A DNA stretch of 64,000 nucleotides from Mucilaginibacter boryungensis (GCF_015221995.1 NZ_JADFFM010000002.1:1054001-1118000), one strand, 5' to 3'; counted from the stretch's first letter, positions 1 to 9,857 are shown. The notes: generated by a model not told the origin, from the letters alone. A program made the numbers and translations.

Positions 1-159
1 AAAGGTTCGGGGTTGGGGCGCACCTATAATGGCGATTTTCCCAATTACCAGATAGACTACATAATGGTATCTCCACAGTTTGATGTGCTTACCTATGGCG
101 TTATCCGCAAAAAACTTTCAGATCATTACCCGGTTTACAGCGACCTGCGGCTAAAATAA
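1..159 (+). CDS. Endonuclease/exonuclease/phosphatase family protein, C-terminal end only
   Basis: Frame 1 is open from the first base to a TAA at 157-159 and gives the last 52 residues of a protein whose start lies before the window. The segments IDYIMVS and KLSDHYPVYSDL match the C-terminal core of the endonuclease/exonuclease/phosphatase fold, where the Asp-His pair of SDHYP is catalytic. Members cleave phosphodiester or phosphate bonds in nucleic acids, lipids or sugars. Substrate and signal peptide cannot be judged from this fragment. Confidence 0.75.
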   Translation, partial: KGSGLGRTYNGDFPNYQIDYIMVSPQFDVLTYGVIRKKLSDHYPVYSDLRLK

Positions 160-294
160 TTATCCTTTTCCCATAGCTGGCAGGGCACAATGCCATAAAT
201 ATTTTACATTATATGCGCTGCCTTTAATACGTAAGCAATTTAATTATCGTTTGGTTAAGAAAACATTTTCACAAAAACTGCATTCTACAGCTTG

Positions 295-1479
295 ATGAAT
301 TTAGATTTTAGCCGCATCCGCTCTATCGACGCCTTTCGCGCAGTTACCATGTTCCTGATGATCTTCGTTAATGATATCGAAGACATCCCCGGCGTACCGC
401 CCTGGATAAAACACGTGAGCGACAACGCCGACGGCCTTGGCCTTGCCGATACTATTTTTCCCGCCTTCCTGTTTATTGTGGGCCTGTCTATCCCCTTTGC
501 TTTCCATAAGCGTATCCAAAAAGGCGATAGTAAAATAATGTACCGTATTATCCGCCGGTCATTAGCATTAATTTTTATCGGGTTCTTCCATGCCAATATG
601 GAAACTTATGATGAAGTTACAGCCTTGTTGCCGAAACCTGTGTGGGAAAGCCTGGTTACCTTTGGCTTCTTCTTTTTGTTTTTAGATTATGATGCTATTA
701 CCAGTAAACTGAAACATTATGTGTTGCAAGGTATAGGTATAACACTTGTGGCAGGCATGGCCCTGATATATAAAACTAACAATCCAGGTCACCAATGGTT
801 GCATTTTACCTGGTGGGGCATTTTGGGATTGATAGGCTGGGCATATCTTACCTGCTCGCTTATTTATTACCTGAGTAAAGGGTATTTATGGATACAGGCG
901 GCCTTTTGGGTTTTCTTTATGCTGCTGAATATCGATATCCATTTTGGGTGGTTTAAATTCCTTGAGTTTTTTTACCCTTATATATGGTTATCCGGCAATG
1001 GTTCTATACAGGCATTTACCATGGCGGGGATTTTTGTAGCGGTACTTTATATGCGCCTGGTACACGCGCAGGAACGCCGCATGCTGGTAGTAGGCTTGGT
1101 ATTAATGGCATTGATATTATTTAACCTGGGCTTTATTGTGCGCTATTTTAGCGGCGGCATTTCCAAAGTCAGGGATACACCATCGTGGGTACTCATCTGT
1201 ACGGGAATTAGTTTAATAGCCTATGCCATATTTATTTATATTGTCGATTTTAAACATAAATACAATTGGTTTAAGTTTATTGAACCAGCCGGCACCAATA
1301 CCTTTACCTGTTACCTGGTGCCATTTTTGTTTTATCCGCTATATGAAATGAGCAACCTTGGTTATCCCGAATACCTGAGCCAGGGCACAGGCGGCCTTAT
1401 AAAATGCGTGGTATTCTCGCTGGCTATGATATGGATTGCGGGAGTGCTGGATAAAGTGAAGGTGAGGTTGAAGATATGA
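295..1479 (+). CDS. DUF5009 / heparan-alpha-glucosaminide N-acetyltransferase-like membrane protein
   Basis: Polytopic inner-membrane protein of 394 residues. The N-terminal motif RIRSIDAFRAVTMFLMIFVN is typical of the DUF5009 (NagX/HGSNAT-like) acyltransferase family, and about ten hydrophobic segments follow. Family members are thought to move acetyl groups across the membrane onto sugars such as glucosamine; the substrate here is unknown. A TTG at 292 directly precedes the ATG at 295; I chose the ATG. The gene is monocistronic and ends before a strong bidirectional hairpin. The family call is fairly safe, the biochemical role is inferred. Confidence 0.75.
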   Translation: MNLDFSRIRSIDAFRAVTMFLMIFVNDIEDIPGVPPWIKHVSDNADGLGLADTIFPAFLFIVGLSIPFAFHKRIQKGDSKIMYRIIRRSLALIFIGFFHANMETYDEVTALLPKPVWESLVTFGFFFLFLDYDAITSKLKHYVLQGIGITLVAGMALIYKTNNPGHQWLHFTWWGILGLIGWAYLTCSLIYYLSKGYLWIQAAFWVFFMLLNIDIHFGWFKFLEFFYPYIWLSGNGSIQAFTMAGIFVAVLYMRLVHAQERRMLVVGLVLMALILFNLGFIVRYFSGGISKVRDTPSWVLICTGISLIAYAIFIYIVDFKHKYNWFKFIEPAGTNTFTCYLVPFLFYPLYEMSNLGYPEYLSQGTGGLIKCVVFSLAMIWIAGVLDKVKVRLKI

Positions 1480-1698
1480 TTACGGCTTAGTAAGCTGAGT
1501 TATTTTTGCATTAATATCGGTTCGTTTATTTGATCAAAATCAGATGCTGTTTGCAGATTTTACAATTAGTTGGCAATTGTAATAGCGCATGCTCTACAAC
1601 ACCGGTAATGCTTCAGTTGTGATGTTATAATAATCACCACCATCAGTTTCAAAATCATAAATATTACTGCTATTTTCAATTCTTTTAAAGGTGAAAAC

Positions 1699-1740
1699 AA
1701 CATAAAAGCAGGCATGTGTATTTGTGCCTGCTTTTATGTT
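1699..1740. terminator. Bidirectional terminator between convergent genes
   Basis: A perfect 16-bp inverted repeat (1699-1714 and 1725-1740) with a 10-nt loop lies between the convergent genes ending at 1479 and 1761. The stem is GC-rich in the middle and has A/T runs at its base on both strands, so it can serve both genes. Confidence 0.8.
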
Positions 1741-1760
1741 GTTGTAAGTCAGTTTATTTG

Positions 1761-3128
1761 TTAGTTGCCCGCATCGCGGCGTGCTTCAATAACCGATTGT
1801 ATACTGCTTGATACGTTAGACATGATATCATAACCCGTGGCCGATTCAATGGCATCAACTGTGGTGATATAGGTGGTCCAGTTTGTATTTATTGAATTAA
1901 TGTTTGGCATATCAACGGCAATTACGCGTGTGCTGTTAGTAATACGGCTTAAGTCGTTATTGCCATTTGTTAAAACTACAATTACTTTCCATGTACGGGC
2001 CGGAACAGTAATATGGCCGTTATCAATAGTGTTGGTAGTACCACCGTTACTGCCCGTGCCGCCAACGCCGTACGATCCGGCTACTACATAAAGCTCATCA
2101 CCGGCGCTTACCAGGGTGCGTTCGTAATTTTCTAAATTAGCCCAGGTTTGCTGGTTATTGTTTGGTGCCTGGGGCATCATGTTAGTCATCAGGAAGGTAG
2201 CCTGGTTAGCAGCTACGGTGCTGGTCCTGTCGGCCGATGGGCAGTTATGCCCCCTATCAAAACCCGAACCTGAATAGCTGGTCGCGCCAACTTCATACCA
2301 ACCCGATGGCAGGCTGGTATCGGCCCGGAAATCATCCTGGCGTGCTGTTGACCCTAAGGAAGAGCTGCCCAGGTACCAGCTTACCCAGTTTGGCTTGCCC
2401 TGGTCGCGGTTATACGATTCTACAAAATAGGTTTGGTCCATCAGGTAATTAGCTGGAAAGACTATGCTATTGGTAGCACCGCTTGGGTTGCCCAATAACA
2501 AGTTAGAATTATCGGTAGCAGTACCACCGCCGCCAGTGCCGTTATCATAACTGTTAACCGTAAAATCGTCGATATTGATGCGATTGGTGCCGCCCGATGT
2601 TTTGCGCACCTCGAAACGCAGCGTACCCGCCAGGTTAACAGTAAAAGTTGCAGTGCTTAAAGTACTGCTGCTGGTAGTTATGGTAGACCCTACCTGGGTA
2701 TAAGTGCTGCCGCTATTGCTTGAAACCCATAATTGCCAGGCCGAGCTGCCATCGCTGCCAAATACAGCATGTTTAATGGTAACCGTGGAAGCGCCGGTAG
2801 TAACATTGAAACCCATGGATAACTTACCCGTATTGCGGATACGTACCGATTGCGAACCATTCTTAACATCCGATGTGCTATTGCCTATTAAAGCATCGTC
2901 GAGGGTCCAGGTGCCCGATGAAAGGGTTACATTACCAACGGCATAGGCCGTTTTTGTACCCGATTCAAAAGTTTCAGCGAAGGTTTGGGTGATGGTGTTC
3001 GTCTGTAGCTTTGCATCGGTTGCCGATGGTTTTGTTGCCACGGGTTGCCTGTCGATCAGCGCATCTTTAGAACAGGAAGCCAATATCATGGCCGCCAGCA
3101 TTGCCAGGTAAAGTTTTTTTAATCTCAT
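1761..3128 (-). CDS. DNA/RNA non-specific endonuclease (NUC1 family) lipoprotein
   Basis: Probable surface or periplasmic nuclease of 455 residues. A lipoprotein signal ends in LASC with Cys19. Residues about 45-195 form a Ser/Thr/Gly-rich beta-sandwich resembling the accessory domains of secreted Bacteroidota enzymes. A flexible GTGGGG linker leads to the nuclease domain, with the catalytic DRGH motif near residues 289-292 and the metal-binding Asn region NMMPQAPNNNQQTWANLE near 315-332. Such enzymes cut DNA and RNA without sequence preference and may scavenge nucleotides or act against foreign DNA. Single gene, convergent with the DUF5009 gene. Confidence 0.88.
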   Translation of the reverse strand: MRLKKLYLAMLAAMILASCSKDALIDRQPVATKPSATDAKLQTNTITQTFAETFESGTKTAYAVGNVTLSSGTWTLDDALIGNSTSDVKNGSQSVRIRNTGKLSMGFNVTTGASTVTIKHAVFGSDGSSAWQLWVSSNSGSTYTQVGSTITTSSSTLSTATFTVNLAGTLRFEVRKTSGGTNRINIDDFTVNSYDNGTGGGGTATDNSNLLLGNPSGATNSIVFPANYLMDQTYFVESYNRDQGKPNWVSWYLGSSSLGSTARQDDFRADTSLPSGWYEVGATSYSGSGFDRGHNCPSADRTSTVAANQATFLMTNMMPQAPNNNQQTWANLENYERTLVSAGDELYVVAGSYGVGGTGSNGGTTNTIDNGHITVPARTWKVIVVLTNGNNDLSRITNSTRVIAVDMPNINSINTNWTTYITTVDAIESATGYDIMSNVSSSIQSVIEARRDAGN

Positions 3129-3335
3129 AAGATGTGTTTTTTAGTTTTCAAATAAACAATAGCAGTGTTAAGTTAAGTTACATTTACTATTACGAAATAA
3201 TACTGCCGAATGTTTTCCTTATAAAAACCCACCATAATCGATGCTGAATGCAAAAAAAGCGTGAGATGATAAACGATAATTAAGTTTTAATATCTTCACG
3301 CTTGCTTTTTACGTTATTGTACAGCGCCGTATTTC

Positions 3336-4964
3336 ATGAAAAAAAATATCCTTTTAGCTTTATTATCTGGCCTGTTGCTTTGGATAGCCTGGCCGCCTAC
3401 CCCATACACTACTTTTTTGCTTTTTGTTGGTTTTGTGCCCATGCTGATAGCCATGGAAAACATTATCAATACCTCTGGAGAAAAAAAAGGCAGGAAGATA
3501 TTCCGCGTAACTTTCCTGGGCTTTTTGGTTTGGAATTTCCTGAGCATTTACTGGGTTTATAATGCGCTAAAAGATATTGGCGAAATAGCGGCTATCCCGG
3601 TATCCCTGATACCTTATGCATTGGGGCCTTTGTTAATGGCAGCTGCCTGCTGGTTCTATTTCAGGCTGCGGTTGCTTACTACGCGTGGGTGGGCGCTTGG
3701 CGGCCTGGTTTGTTTATGGATAGGCTACGAGTACCTGCATCAAAACTGGGCGTTAAACTTCCCGTGGATGACCTTAGGGAACGGCTTTGCCACTACCACC
3801 CACCAATGGGTGCAATGGTATGAATATACCGGTGTATACGGCGGCACTGTTTGGGTATGGCTGATTAATATTTTTATTTTCCTGGTATATGTTGGCCTGC
3901 GTGAAGCGCAAAACAAGACATTAAGGTTAAAACTAATTGCCGCTGCAACATTAACGCTGGTATTGCCATTGACATTTTCGCTATATCGCTATTATGCTTA
4001 CCAGGAACAAACCAATCCATCAAACATTGTAGTTGCCCAGCCTAATATTGATCCCTACGCTAAAGAAGGCAGTTACCCGACCACTGCACAAATAGGCATA
4101 TTAACCCACCTTTCCGATTCGCTGGCACAGACTAATACCGAGTTTTTCATCTGGCCTGAAACTGCCATTGCCGAACAGGTAGATGAAAACCGCATCCGCG
4201 AAAGCAAATACTTTTACCAGGTGCAGCAGTTTTTAAATAAATATAAAAACGGCAATGTAATTACCGGGTTAGAGGGCTATAAAACGTATCCTAACCGCGC
4301 CACCAAAACAGCCAATGCATTCAGCGACGGCAGTGGGTTTTATGATCATTTTAATTCGGCTGTAGCCATAGAGAATTCAGCTGAAGTGCAGATATACCAT
4401 AAATCGAAGTTGGTACCCGGGGCTGAAATATTGCCTTTTGGTAATATATTATCGTTTCTAAAACCAGTATTTGAACATTTGGGGGGTAGTACCGGCGGGT
4501 ATGGTGGGCAGGATAGTTCATCCGTCTTCTATTCGCAAAGCGGTATCGGGGCCGATCCGGTGATCTGTTACGAATCTATCTGGGGCGAATACGTGGCCAG
4601 TTCGGTACGCCGGGGGGCGCAGTTTATTGCCATTATTACCAACGATGGCTGGTGGGGCAATACAGCCGGTAAAGACCAGCACCTGGATTATGCTAAATTG
4701 CGCGCCATTGAAACACGCCGCTGGGTATGCCGGTCGGCCAACACTGGTATTTCAGCATTTATTAATCAGCGTGGCGATGTGGTGCAGCATACCCAATGGT
4801 GGGTGCGCACTGCCCTGAAACAGAACATCAATTTAAACAGCGATATTACCTTTTATGTGCGCTATGGCGATTATATAGCCAGGTTTGCCAGTTTACTGGC
4901 GGTATTAATAATGGCTTTTGTGATGATAAGAATAAAGCGCACGGCACGCGCTGTAAAGGAATAA
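3336..4964 (+). CDS. lnt: Apolipoprotein N-acyltransferase
   Basis: Transfers the third acyl chain from phospholipid to the N-terminal Cys of diacylated lipoproteins at the periplasmic face of the inner membrane. The N-terminal half has the expected string of membrane segments, followed by a nitrilase-like domain. The triad is visible: Glu in WPETA near residue 271, Lys in HKSKLVPGAE near 356 and Cys in CYES near 411. A further conserved loop reads NDGWWGNTAGKDQH. The length of 542 residues is normal for the family. The gene stands alone and is followed by a perfect-stem hairpin. Confidence 0.93.
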   Translation: MKKNILLALLSGLLLWIAWPPTPYTTFLLFVGFVPMLIAMENIINTSGEKKGRKIFRVTFLGFLVWNFLSIYWVYNALKDIGEIAAIPVSLIPYALGPLLMAAACWFYFRLRLLTTRGWALGGLVCLWIGYEYLHQNWALNFPWMTLGNGFATTTHQWVQWYEYTGVYGGTVWVWLINIFIFLVYVGLREAQNKTLRLKLIAAATLTLVLPLTFSLYRYYAYQEQTNPSNIVVAQPNIDPYAKEGSYPTTAQIGILTHLSDSLAQTNTEFFIWPETAIAEQVDENRIRESKYFYQVQQFLNKYKNGNVITGLEGYKTYPNRATKTANAFSDGSGFYDHFNSAVAIENSAEVQIYHKSKLVPGAEILPFGNILSFLKPVFEHLGGSTGGYGGQDSSSVFYSQSGIGADPVICYESIWGEYVASSVRRGAQFIAIITNDGWWGNTAGKDQHLDYAKLRAIETRRWVCRSANTGISAFINQRGDVVQHTQWWVRTALKQNINLNSDITFYVRYGDYIARFASLLAVLIMAFVMIRIKRTARAVKE

Positions 4965-4975
4965 GCTTTGAAAAG

Positions 4976-5007
4976 ATACAAGCTTTACGAAGTCGTAAAG
5001 CTTGTAT
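4976..5007. terminator. Bidirectional terminator between lnt and hflX
   Basis: Perfect 15-bp inverted repeat (4976-4990 and 4993-5007) with a 2-nt centre, between the convergent lnt and hflX genes. There is no long T run on either side, so termination strength is uncertain. Confidence 0.6.
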
Positions 5008-5017
5008 GTCCGTAACA

Positions 5018-6202
5018 TCAATACAGCAACTGATCGTATGGATAGCGTGCCGTATGCAAGGCCACTACCTTATCGTACAGCAGTTTTCTAAATTCATCCA
5101 CATTTTCTTTTTTCAAGGCCGAGATAAATATAGCCGGGCTGTTATTTTTATTCATCCAGCTTTGCTCAAATTCTTCCAGACTTAACGGCGGTGCAGGGTC
5201 TTCTGCATGCGTTGGTACGGGCTGGTAAGCATCTATCTTATTAAACACGGTGATCATGGGTTTATCAATGGCGCCCAGGTCTTTCAGTGTTTCGTTAACG
5301 GTACGTATCTGGTCTTCAAAATTTGGGTGCGATACATCTACTACATGCACTAAAATATCGGCTTCGCGCACTTCATCCAGGGTCGATTTAAAACACTCTA
5401 CCAAATGGTGGGGCAGTTTGCGGATGAACCCAACCGTATCCGACAACAGGAAAGGCAGGTTATCTATCACTACTTTACGCACAGTAGTATCCAGCGTAGC
5501 AAATAGTTTGTTCTCGGCAAACACCTCCGATTTGGAGATCATATTCATAATGGTTGATTTGCCTACGTTAGTATAACCCACCAAAGCCACACGAATTAAC
5601 TGGTTGCGGTTTTTGCGCTGCGTTTCGTTCTGCTTATCAATTTGTTTTAGTTTCTCTTTCAGCAGCGATATTTTGTTCAATATCAAACGCCTGTCCGTCT
5701 CAATTTGCGACTCGCCGGGACCACGCATACCAATACCACCTTTTTGCCGCTCTAAGTGCGTCCAAAGGCGGGTTAAGCGTGGTAATAAGTATTGCAACTG
5801 GGCCAGTTCAACCTGTGTTTTGGCCTGCGCGGTTTGTGCGCGGTTGGCAAAAATGTCCAGTATCAGGTTGCTGCGGTCAAGTATCTTTACCTGTAGCTCC
5901 CTTTCAATATTACGCAGTTGCGATGGGGACAGCTCATCATCAAAAACAACAATATCAATCTCTTCCGATTTTACATAATCACGTATCTCTTCCAGTTTAC
6001 CCGAATGTACAAAGGTAGCCCTATCGGGTTTTTGCATGCGTTGGGTAAAGCTTTTAACAGTTAACCCACCGGCGGTCATCACTAAAAACTCCAGCTCTTC
6101 CAGGTACTCGCGCGTTTGCTCTTCGCTTTCGCCCGGGGTTATAATCCCCACCAGTATTACTTTCTCCTGCTTCACAGCAGTATCATAAAATTTTTGTCTC
6201 AT
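5018..6202 (-). CDS. hflX: GTPase HflX
   Basis: Ribosome-associated GTPase that in other bacteria splits stalled ribosomes and helps during heat stress. Residues about 1-190 are the HflX N-terminal domain with the glycine-rich signature GGIGMRGPGESQIETDRR. The G domain follows with G1 GYTNVGKS (about 206-213), G3 DTVGF and G4 FNKID. The length of 394 residues is typical. The N-terminal phrase KVILVGIITPGE supports the ATG at 6202. It is the sole gene of its transcription unit and convergent with lnt. Confidence 0.93.
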   Translation of the reverse strand: MRQKFYDTAVKQEKVILVGIITPGESEEQTREYLEELEFLVMTAGGLTVKSFTQRMQKPDRATFVHSGKLEEIRDYVKSEEIDIVVFDDELSPSQLRNIERELQVKILDRSNLILDIFANRAQTAQAKTQVELAQLQYLLPRLTRLWTHLERQKGGIGMRGPGESQIETDRRLILNKISLLKEKLKQIDKQNETQRKNRNQLIRVALVGYTNVGKSTIMNMISKSEVFAENKLFATLDTTVRKVVIDNLPFLLSDTVGFIRKLPHHLVECFKSTLDEVREADILVHVVDVSHPNFEDQIRTVNETLKDLGAIDKPMITVFNKIDAYQPVPTHAEDPAPPLSLEEFEQSWMNKNNSPAIFISALKKENVDEFRKLLYDKVVALHTARYPYDQLLY

Positions 6203-6294
6203 TAAATATTATTCTCAGCTACAAAGTTAACGTTAAAACAGGACAAAAGTTTAATGCCAGGGCCGGGAAGGGATAAAGCGTGTAAGTACAACAA

Positions 6295-7071
6295 TTATTT
6301 TTTAGTTAGCGAAAAGCTGATAGGCACGGTAAATTGTGACCGCACGGCCTGCTCGCCTTGCATGCCGGGCTGCCATTTAGGGCTGGCTTCCATAACACGC
6401 ACGGCCTCCTCATCGCATCCGCCGCCAATGCCGCGTAGTACTTTGATATTGGTTAAGCTGCCATCTTTTTCAACTACAAAAGTTAAAAAAACTTTTCCCT
6501 GGATATTATTTTTACGGGCATCGTCGGGGTAACGGATAGATTGAGCTAAATAGTTCCCAAACTCCTGAAGGCCACCGGGAAAACTGGCCTGCTGTTCAAC
6601 AGCAGTGTATACTCCATCAGCATTTGGTACATGCTGGATAGGGGCACCTGGCAAATGAAAACTTACAGGGACGGTAAACTGCGAGCGTACCACCTGATCG
6701 TTTACGGTAGCAGGTTTCCACTTTGGCGAAGCTTTTATCACCCGTATGGCTTCCTCGTCGCAACCGCTGCCAATACCACGTAATAACTGGATGTTGTCTA
6801 AACTGCCATCTTTTTCAACTACAAATGTTAGAAATACTACTCCATGTACATTGTCTTCTTTGGCTTTGGCAGGGTATACCATGTTTGATTTTAGATATTC
6901 AATAAGCTTAGTTAAGCCACCTGGAAACATAGCCATAACATCAACTTTGGTATATACTTTATCATCCTGGGCATTTGCTTTTGCAACTGCCAGGGCAACG
7001 AATAGGATAACGGTAAGTAGGGACTTTAAAAATTGATTTGTTTTACTGGTTTTAAAAGGGGTAAGGTTCAT
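6295..7071 (-). CDS. Exported protein with two TonB C-terminal domains
   Basis: 258-residue protein with an N-terminal hydrophobic export signal ending near AKANA, then two tandem TonB_C modules at about residues 45-125 and 150-256. Each contains the pattern FPGG, GVVFLTFVVEKDGSL or close to it, LRGIG.GCDEEA and SPKW.P. TonB C-terminal domains contact TonB boxes of outer-membrane receptors. The protein lacks the proline-rich stalk of real TonB, so an energy-coupling role is doubtful. The modules closely resemble that of the next upstream gene, which points to local duplication. Confidence 0.75.
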   Translation of the reverse strand: MNLTPFKTSKTNQFLKSLLTVILFVALAVAKANAQDDKVYTKVDVMAMFPGGLTKLIEYLKSNMVYPAKAKEDNVHGVVFLTFVVEKDGSLDNIQLLRGIGSGCDEEAIRVIKASPKWKPATVNDQVVRSQFTVPVSFHLPGAPIQHVPNADGVYTAVEQQASFPGGLQEFGNYLAQSIRYPDDARKNNIQGKVFLTFVVEKDGSLTNIKVLRGIGGGCDEEAVRVMEASPKWQPGMQGEQAVRSQFTVPISFSLTKK

Positions 7072-7136
7072 TGTGTTTTAAATTTAAGTTGGGCACCAAG
7101 CTAACATATTTACATATAAACATCAACATAAAAAAT

Positions 7137-7165
7137 AGCCGCCTTACCATCCCGGTAAAGCGGCT
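7137..7165 (-). terminator. Rho-independent terminator downstream of the small TonB-domain gene
   Basis: 12-bp stem with one G-T pair (7137-7148 with 7154-7165), followed on the minus strand by a run of six T. It lies just after the gene ending at 7236. Confidence 0.75.
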
Positions 7166-7235
7166 GCTACACCCTACCTGTTCCCTTTATGGGGAGGCGG
7201 GACATAGCTGGTAAAGTTTAGGTTGTGAAGCGTGT

Positions 7236-7676
7236 TTATATATTATTTTTAGTTAATGTAAAGCTAATTGGCAGCGTATATTGCGTGCGAACGGCCTTGT
7301 TGTTCTGCCGGCCGGGCTTCCATTTCGGCGAGGCTTTAACTACTCTCATGGCTTCTTCATCGCAGCCATGCCCTATCCCCCTTAGTACTTTGATATTGGT
7401 TAAGCGGCCATCTTTTTCAACCACAAATGTTAAAAACACCCTTCCCTGAATGTTAGCGGCTTTTGCCTGGGCCGGGTAATGTAAGTTGTGTGACAGGTAT
7501 TCTGTGAATTTAGGAAACCCGCCGGGAAATTGGGCCTGCTCTTCAACAGTAATGAAAAGGGCATTGCTGCCTTTTTTAGTTTGTGCTTTGGTATAAGCGG
7601 TCGTTAAAAGTAATGCGGTGAATAACCACAAAATAAAGCCGAAACGGCTAACTATATTTTTTGGCGATGAATTCAT
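7236..7676 (-). CDS. Small exported protein with one TonB C-terminal domain
   Basis: 146 residues: an N-terminal hydrophobic signal (about residues 8-31) and one TonB_C domain with QFPGG, VFLTFVVEKDGRL, LRGIGHGCDEEA and SPKWKPG. It is strongly similar to each half of the neighbouring 258-residue protein, so one of the two genes probably arose by duplication. The role is unknown. Possible functions are periplasmic contact with TonB-dependent receptors or a structural role. It has its own terminator at 7137-7165. Confidence 0.75.
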   Translation of the reverse strand: MNSSPKNIVSRFGFILWLFTALLLTTAYTKAQTKKGSNALFITVEEQAQFPGGFPKFTEYLSHNLHYPAQAKAANIQGRVFLTFVVEKDGRLTNIKVLRGIGHGCDEEAMRVVKASPKWKPGRQNNKAVRTQYTLPISFTLTKNNI

Positions 7677-7951
7677 AAATGCGTTAATAGTTGGTTAATT
7701 GAATAAACTAATAAATTAGTTAACGTAAACCTAAAACATTAGTTTTAACAATACAAGTTTTTTTAAATAAATTTTATCAGCTTTAATAATTAGTACTTAG
7801 CTTAATATCAGCAACAAATACCTACAGGGATTTTGTCGCGATATACCCCTGAGACTGTCGCTTTCGCACAACATTAAAACTTAAAAAGCGCTGCATCTTT
7901 GTGTTGTAAATAACAATGCACAGGATTAACTATTAAGTTAAACTTTAATTT

Positions 7952-9343
7952 ATGACAACGCTACAAACAATACGGTCGAAAATATGGGGCGCTATTAAGC
8001 TATCACTAAATGGCCAACAACAGGATTATACACAAGGCAGCATCCCGAAAGCAATATTCCTGCTTGCTATTCCAATGATCCTGGAATTAAGCTTAGAAAG
8101 CGTGTTCGCGGTAGTGGATATGTTTTTTGTAAGTAAACTGGGGCAAAACGCCATTGCCACGGTAGGCTTAACCGAGTCTGTGATTACTATTGTTTACTCT
8201 ATCGCCATCGGCTTAAGTACAGCCGCAACAGCAATTGTAGCACGAAGAATTGGCGAGAAAAACCCTGCAGATGCTGCTCATGCCGGTGCCCAGGCGCTAA
8301 TAAGCTGTTTAATTGCCACTGTTATACTTAGCCTTAGTGGAATTTTCTTTGCACCGCAAATTTTAGCCTTAATGGGCGCAAGCGGAGAAGTAGTGCGGGA
8401 TGGTGCAATTTTCACCAGGATAATGCTGGGCAGCAGCCTTGTTATTATGCTGTTGTTCCTCATCAACGGAATTTTCCGGGGTGCGGGCGATGCTGCCATG
8501 GCGATGAAAAGCTTATGGATTGCCAGCATCCTTAACATTATTCTTTGCCCAGTTTTTATTCACTTTTTCGGCTTAAAAGGCGCTGCTACGGCAACCGTTA
8601 TCGGAAGAAGCTGCGGCGTCATCTTTCAGGTATATCACCTTTTTAAAGGCAGTGGCATCCTAAAGTTTCATAAGGCCAATTTCAGGTGGGACCCCCATGT
8701 TATGAAAACGATTATTTCCATTGCATGGCCGGCAACGCTGCAGTTTATTATTGCAAGTGGCAGCTGGATCATTTTAACGCGCTTAGTAGCGGAAACCGGC
8801 GGAACAGCAGCCTCTGCAGGCTACCAGATCGCTTTCCGGAATTTCGTTTTCTTTATTTTACCGTGCTGGGGGTTAAGCAATGCAGCAGCAACATTGGTAG
8901 GACAAAACCTGGGCGCTAAACGCATTGACCGGGCAGAGCAAAGTGTTATGCTTACGGCTAAGTATAATGCCATACTGATGAGTTTTGTAATGTTGCTGTT
9001 CCTGTTCTTTTCCCGCTCGATAGTTCGCGTATTTACTACCGAACAAGTTGTTTTAAATTATGCAGGCACCGCTCTTCAAATCATTGGTTCGGGATTTATT
9101 TTTTATGCGATAGCCATGGTAATGAGCCAGGCACTCAACGGGGCCGGGGATACAAAGACGCCCACCTGGATAAACTTTGTTTGCTTCTGGCTTTTTCAGG
9201 TGCCGTTAGCCTATCTTTTGGCTAAGGGTTTACATATGAATTCTGTCGGCGCCATTATCGCAATTCCTGTAGCCGAGGCGCTTATCGCTTTAGTATCCTG
9301 GTATTACTTCAAAAAAGGAAAGTGGAAAAAGGTACAGTTGTAA
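7952..9343 (+). CDS. MATE family efflux transporter
   Basis: 463-residue inner-membrane exporter with about twelve membrane segments in two MatE halves. The family signs are IPMILELSLESVFAVVDMFF near residue 38, VGLTESV and, in the second half, a Q.LNGAGDTKTPTW loop. MATE proteins export organic cations and drugs in exchange for Na+ or H+. The 275 bp upstream is AT-rich; CATCTTTG at 7894-7901 is a near match to the Bacteroidota -7 box and may drive the gene. The DoxX gene follows after 63 bp and may be cotranscribed. Confidence 0.88.
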   Translation: MTTLQTIRSKIWGAIKLSLNGQQQDYTQGSIPKAIFLLAIPMILELSLESVFAVVDMFFVSKLGQNAIATVGLTESVITIVYSIAIGLSTAATAIVARRIGEKNPADAAHAGAQALISCLIATVILSLSGIFFAPQILALMGASGEVVRDGAIFTRIMLGSSLVIMLLFLINGIFRGAGDAAMAMKSLWIASILNIILCPVFIHFFGLKGAATATVIGRSCGVIFQVYHLFKGSGILKFHKANFRWDPHVMKTIISIAWPATLQFIIASGSWIILTRLVAETGGTAASAGYQIAFRNFVFFILPCWGLSNAAATLVGQNLGAKRIDRAEQSVMLTAKYNAILMSFVMLLFLFFSRSIVRVFTTEQVVLNYAGTALQIIGSGFIFYAIAMVMSQALNGAGDTKTPTWINFVCFWLFQVPLAYLLAKGLHMNSVGAIIAIPVAEALIALVSWYYFKKGKWKKVQL

Positions 9344-9406
9344 TATTGTCTTTTCACTCAAAAATTTCTTACCTTAAAATAAAAATCACCTTAAATCAAA
9401 AACAAA

Positions 9407-9781
9407 ATGAAAACGAAAATCCTATTTATTGTGTGCCTGTTATTCGGGCTAATGTTTATTAATGCAGGCTTGAACAAGTTTTTTAATTACATGCCTGTTC
9501 CAAAAGATATGCCGAAAAGCGCCATGGCCATGTTTGGTGCACTTATGCAGATTAAATGGTTGATGCCACTGATAGGCATTGCTGAAATTGTAGGCGGCAT
9601 ACTGGTCATTATCCCCCGCTACAGGGCTTTGGGAGCTATTATTATTTTCCCGGTTATGATAGGGATAGTGCTAACGGCTATCTCTTTATCTTCAGGCTTA
9701 ATAATGGCACTTGTTCTATTTGTAATACTTATATGGGTAATAATAGAAAACTGGGCAAAGTATCTGCCGATGATCAGATAA
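9407..9781 (+). CDS. DoxX family membrane protein
   Basis: Small integral membrane protein of 124 residues with four hydrophobic segments. The N-terminal FGLMFINAGLNKFFNYMPVP and the segment IKWLMPLIGIAEIVGGILVI fit DoxX-like proteins. Such proteins are linked to redox or respiratory membrane functions but are mostly uncharacterised. It may be cotranscribed with the MATE gene and ends at a strong terminator. Confidence 0.75.
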   Translation: MKTKILFIVCLLFGLMFINAGLNKFFNYMPVPKDMPKSAMAMFGALMQIKWLMPLIGIAEIVGGILVIIPRYRALGAIIIFPVMIGIVLTAISLSSGLIMALVLFVILIWVIIENWAKYLPMIR

Positions 9782-9795
9782 CAATAAAGTCCAGA

Positions 9796-9840
9796 AAAAA
9801 CAAAGGCAGTTACTTTATATAGGTAACTGCCTTTGTTTTT
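9796..9840. terminator. Bidirectional terminator after the DoxX gene
   Basis: Perfect 18-bp inverted repeat (9796-9813 and 9823-9840) with A/T-rich stem bases and a T run on both strands, between the convergent DoxX and M28 peptidase genes. Confidence 0.9.
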
Positions 9841-9857
9841 GTTAATAATATGGAAAC

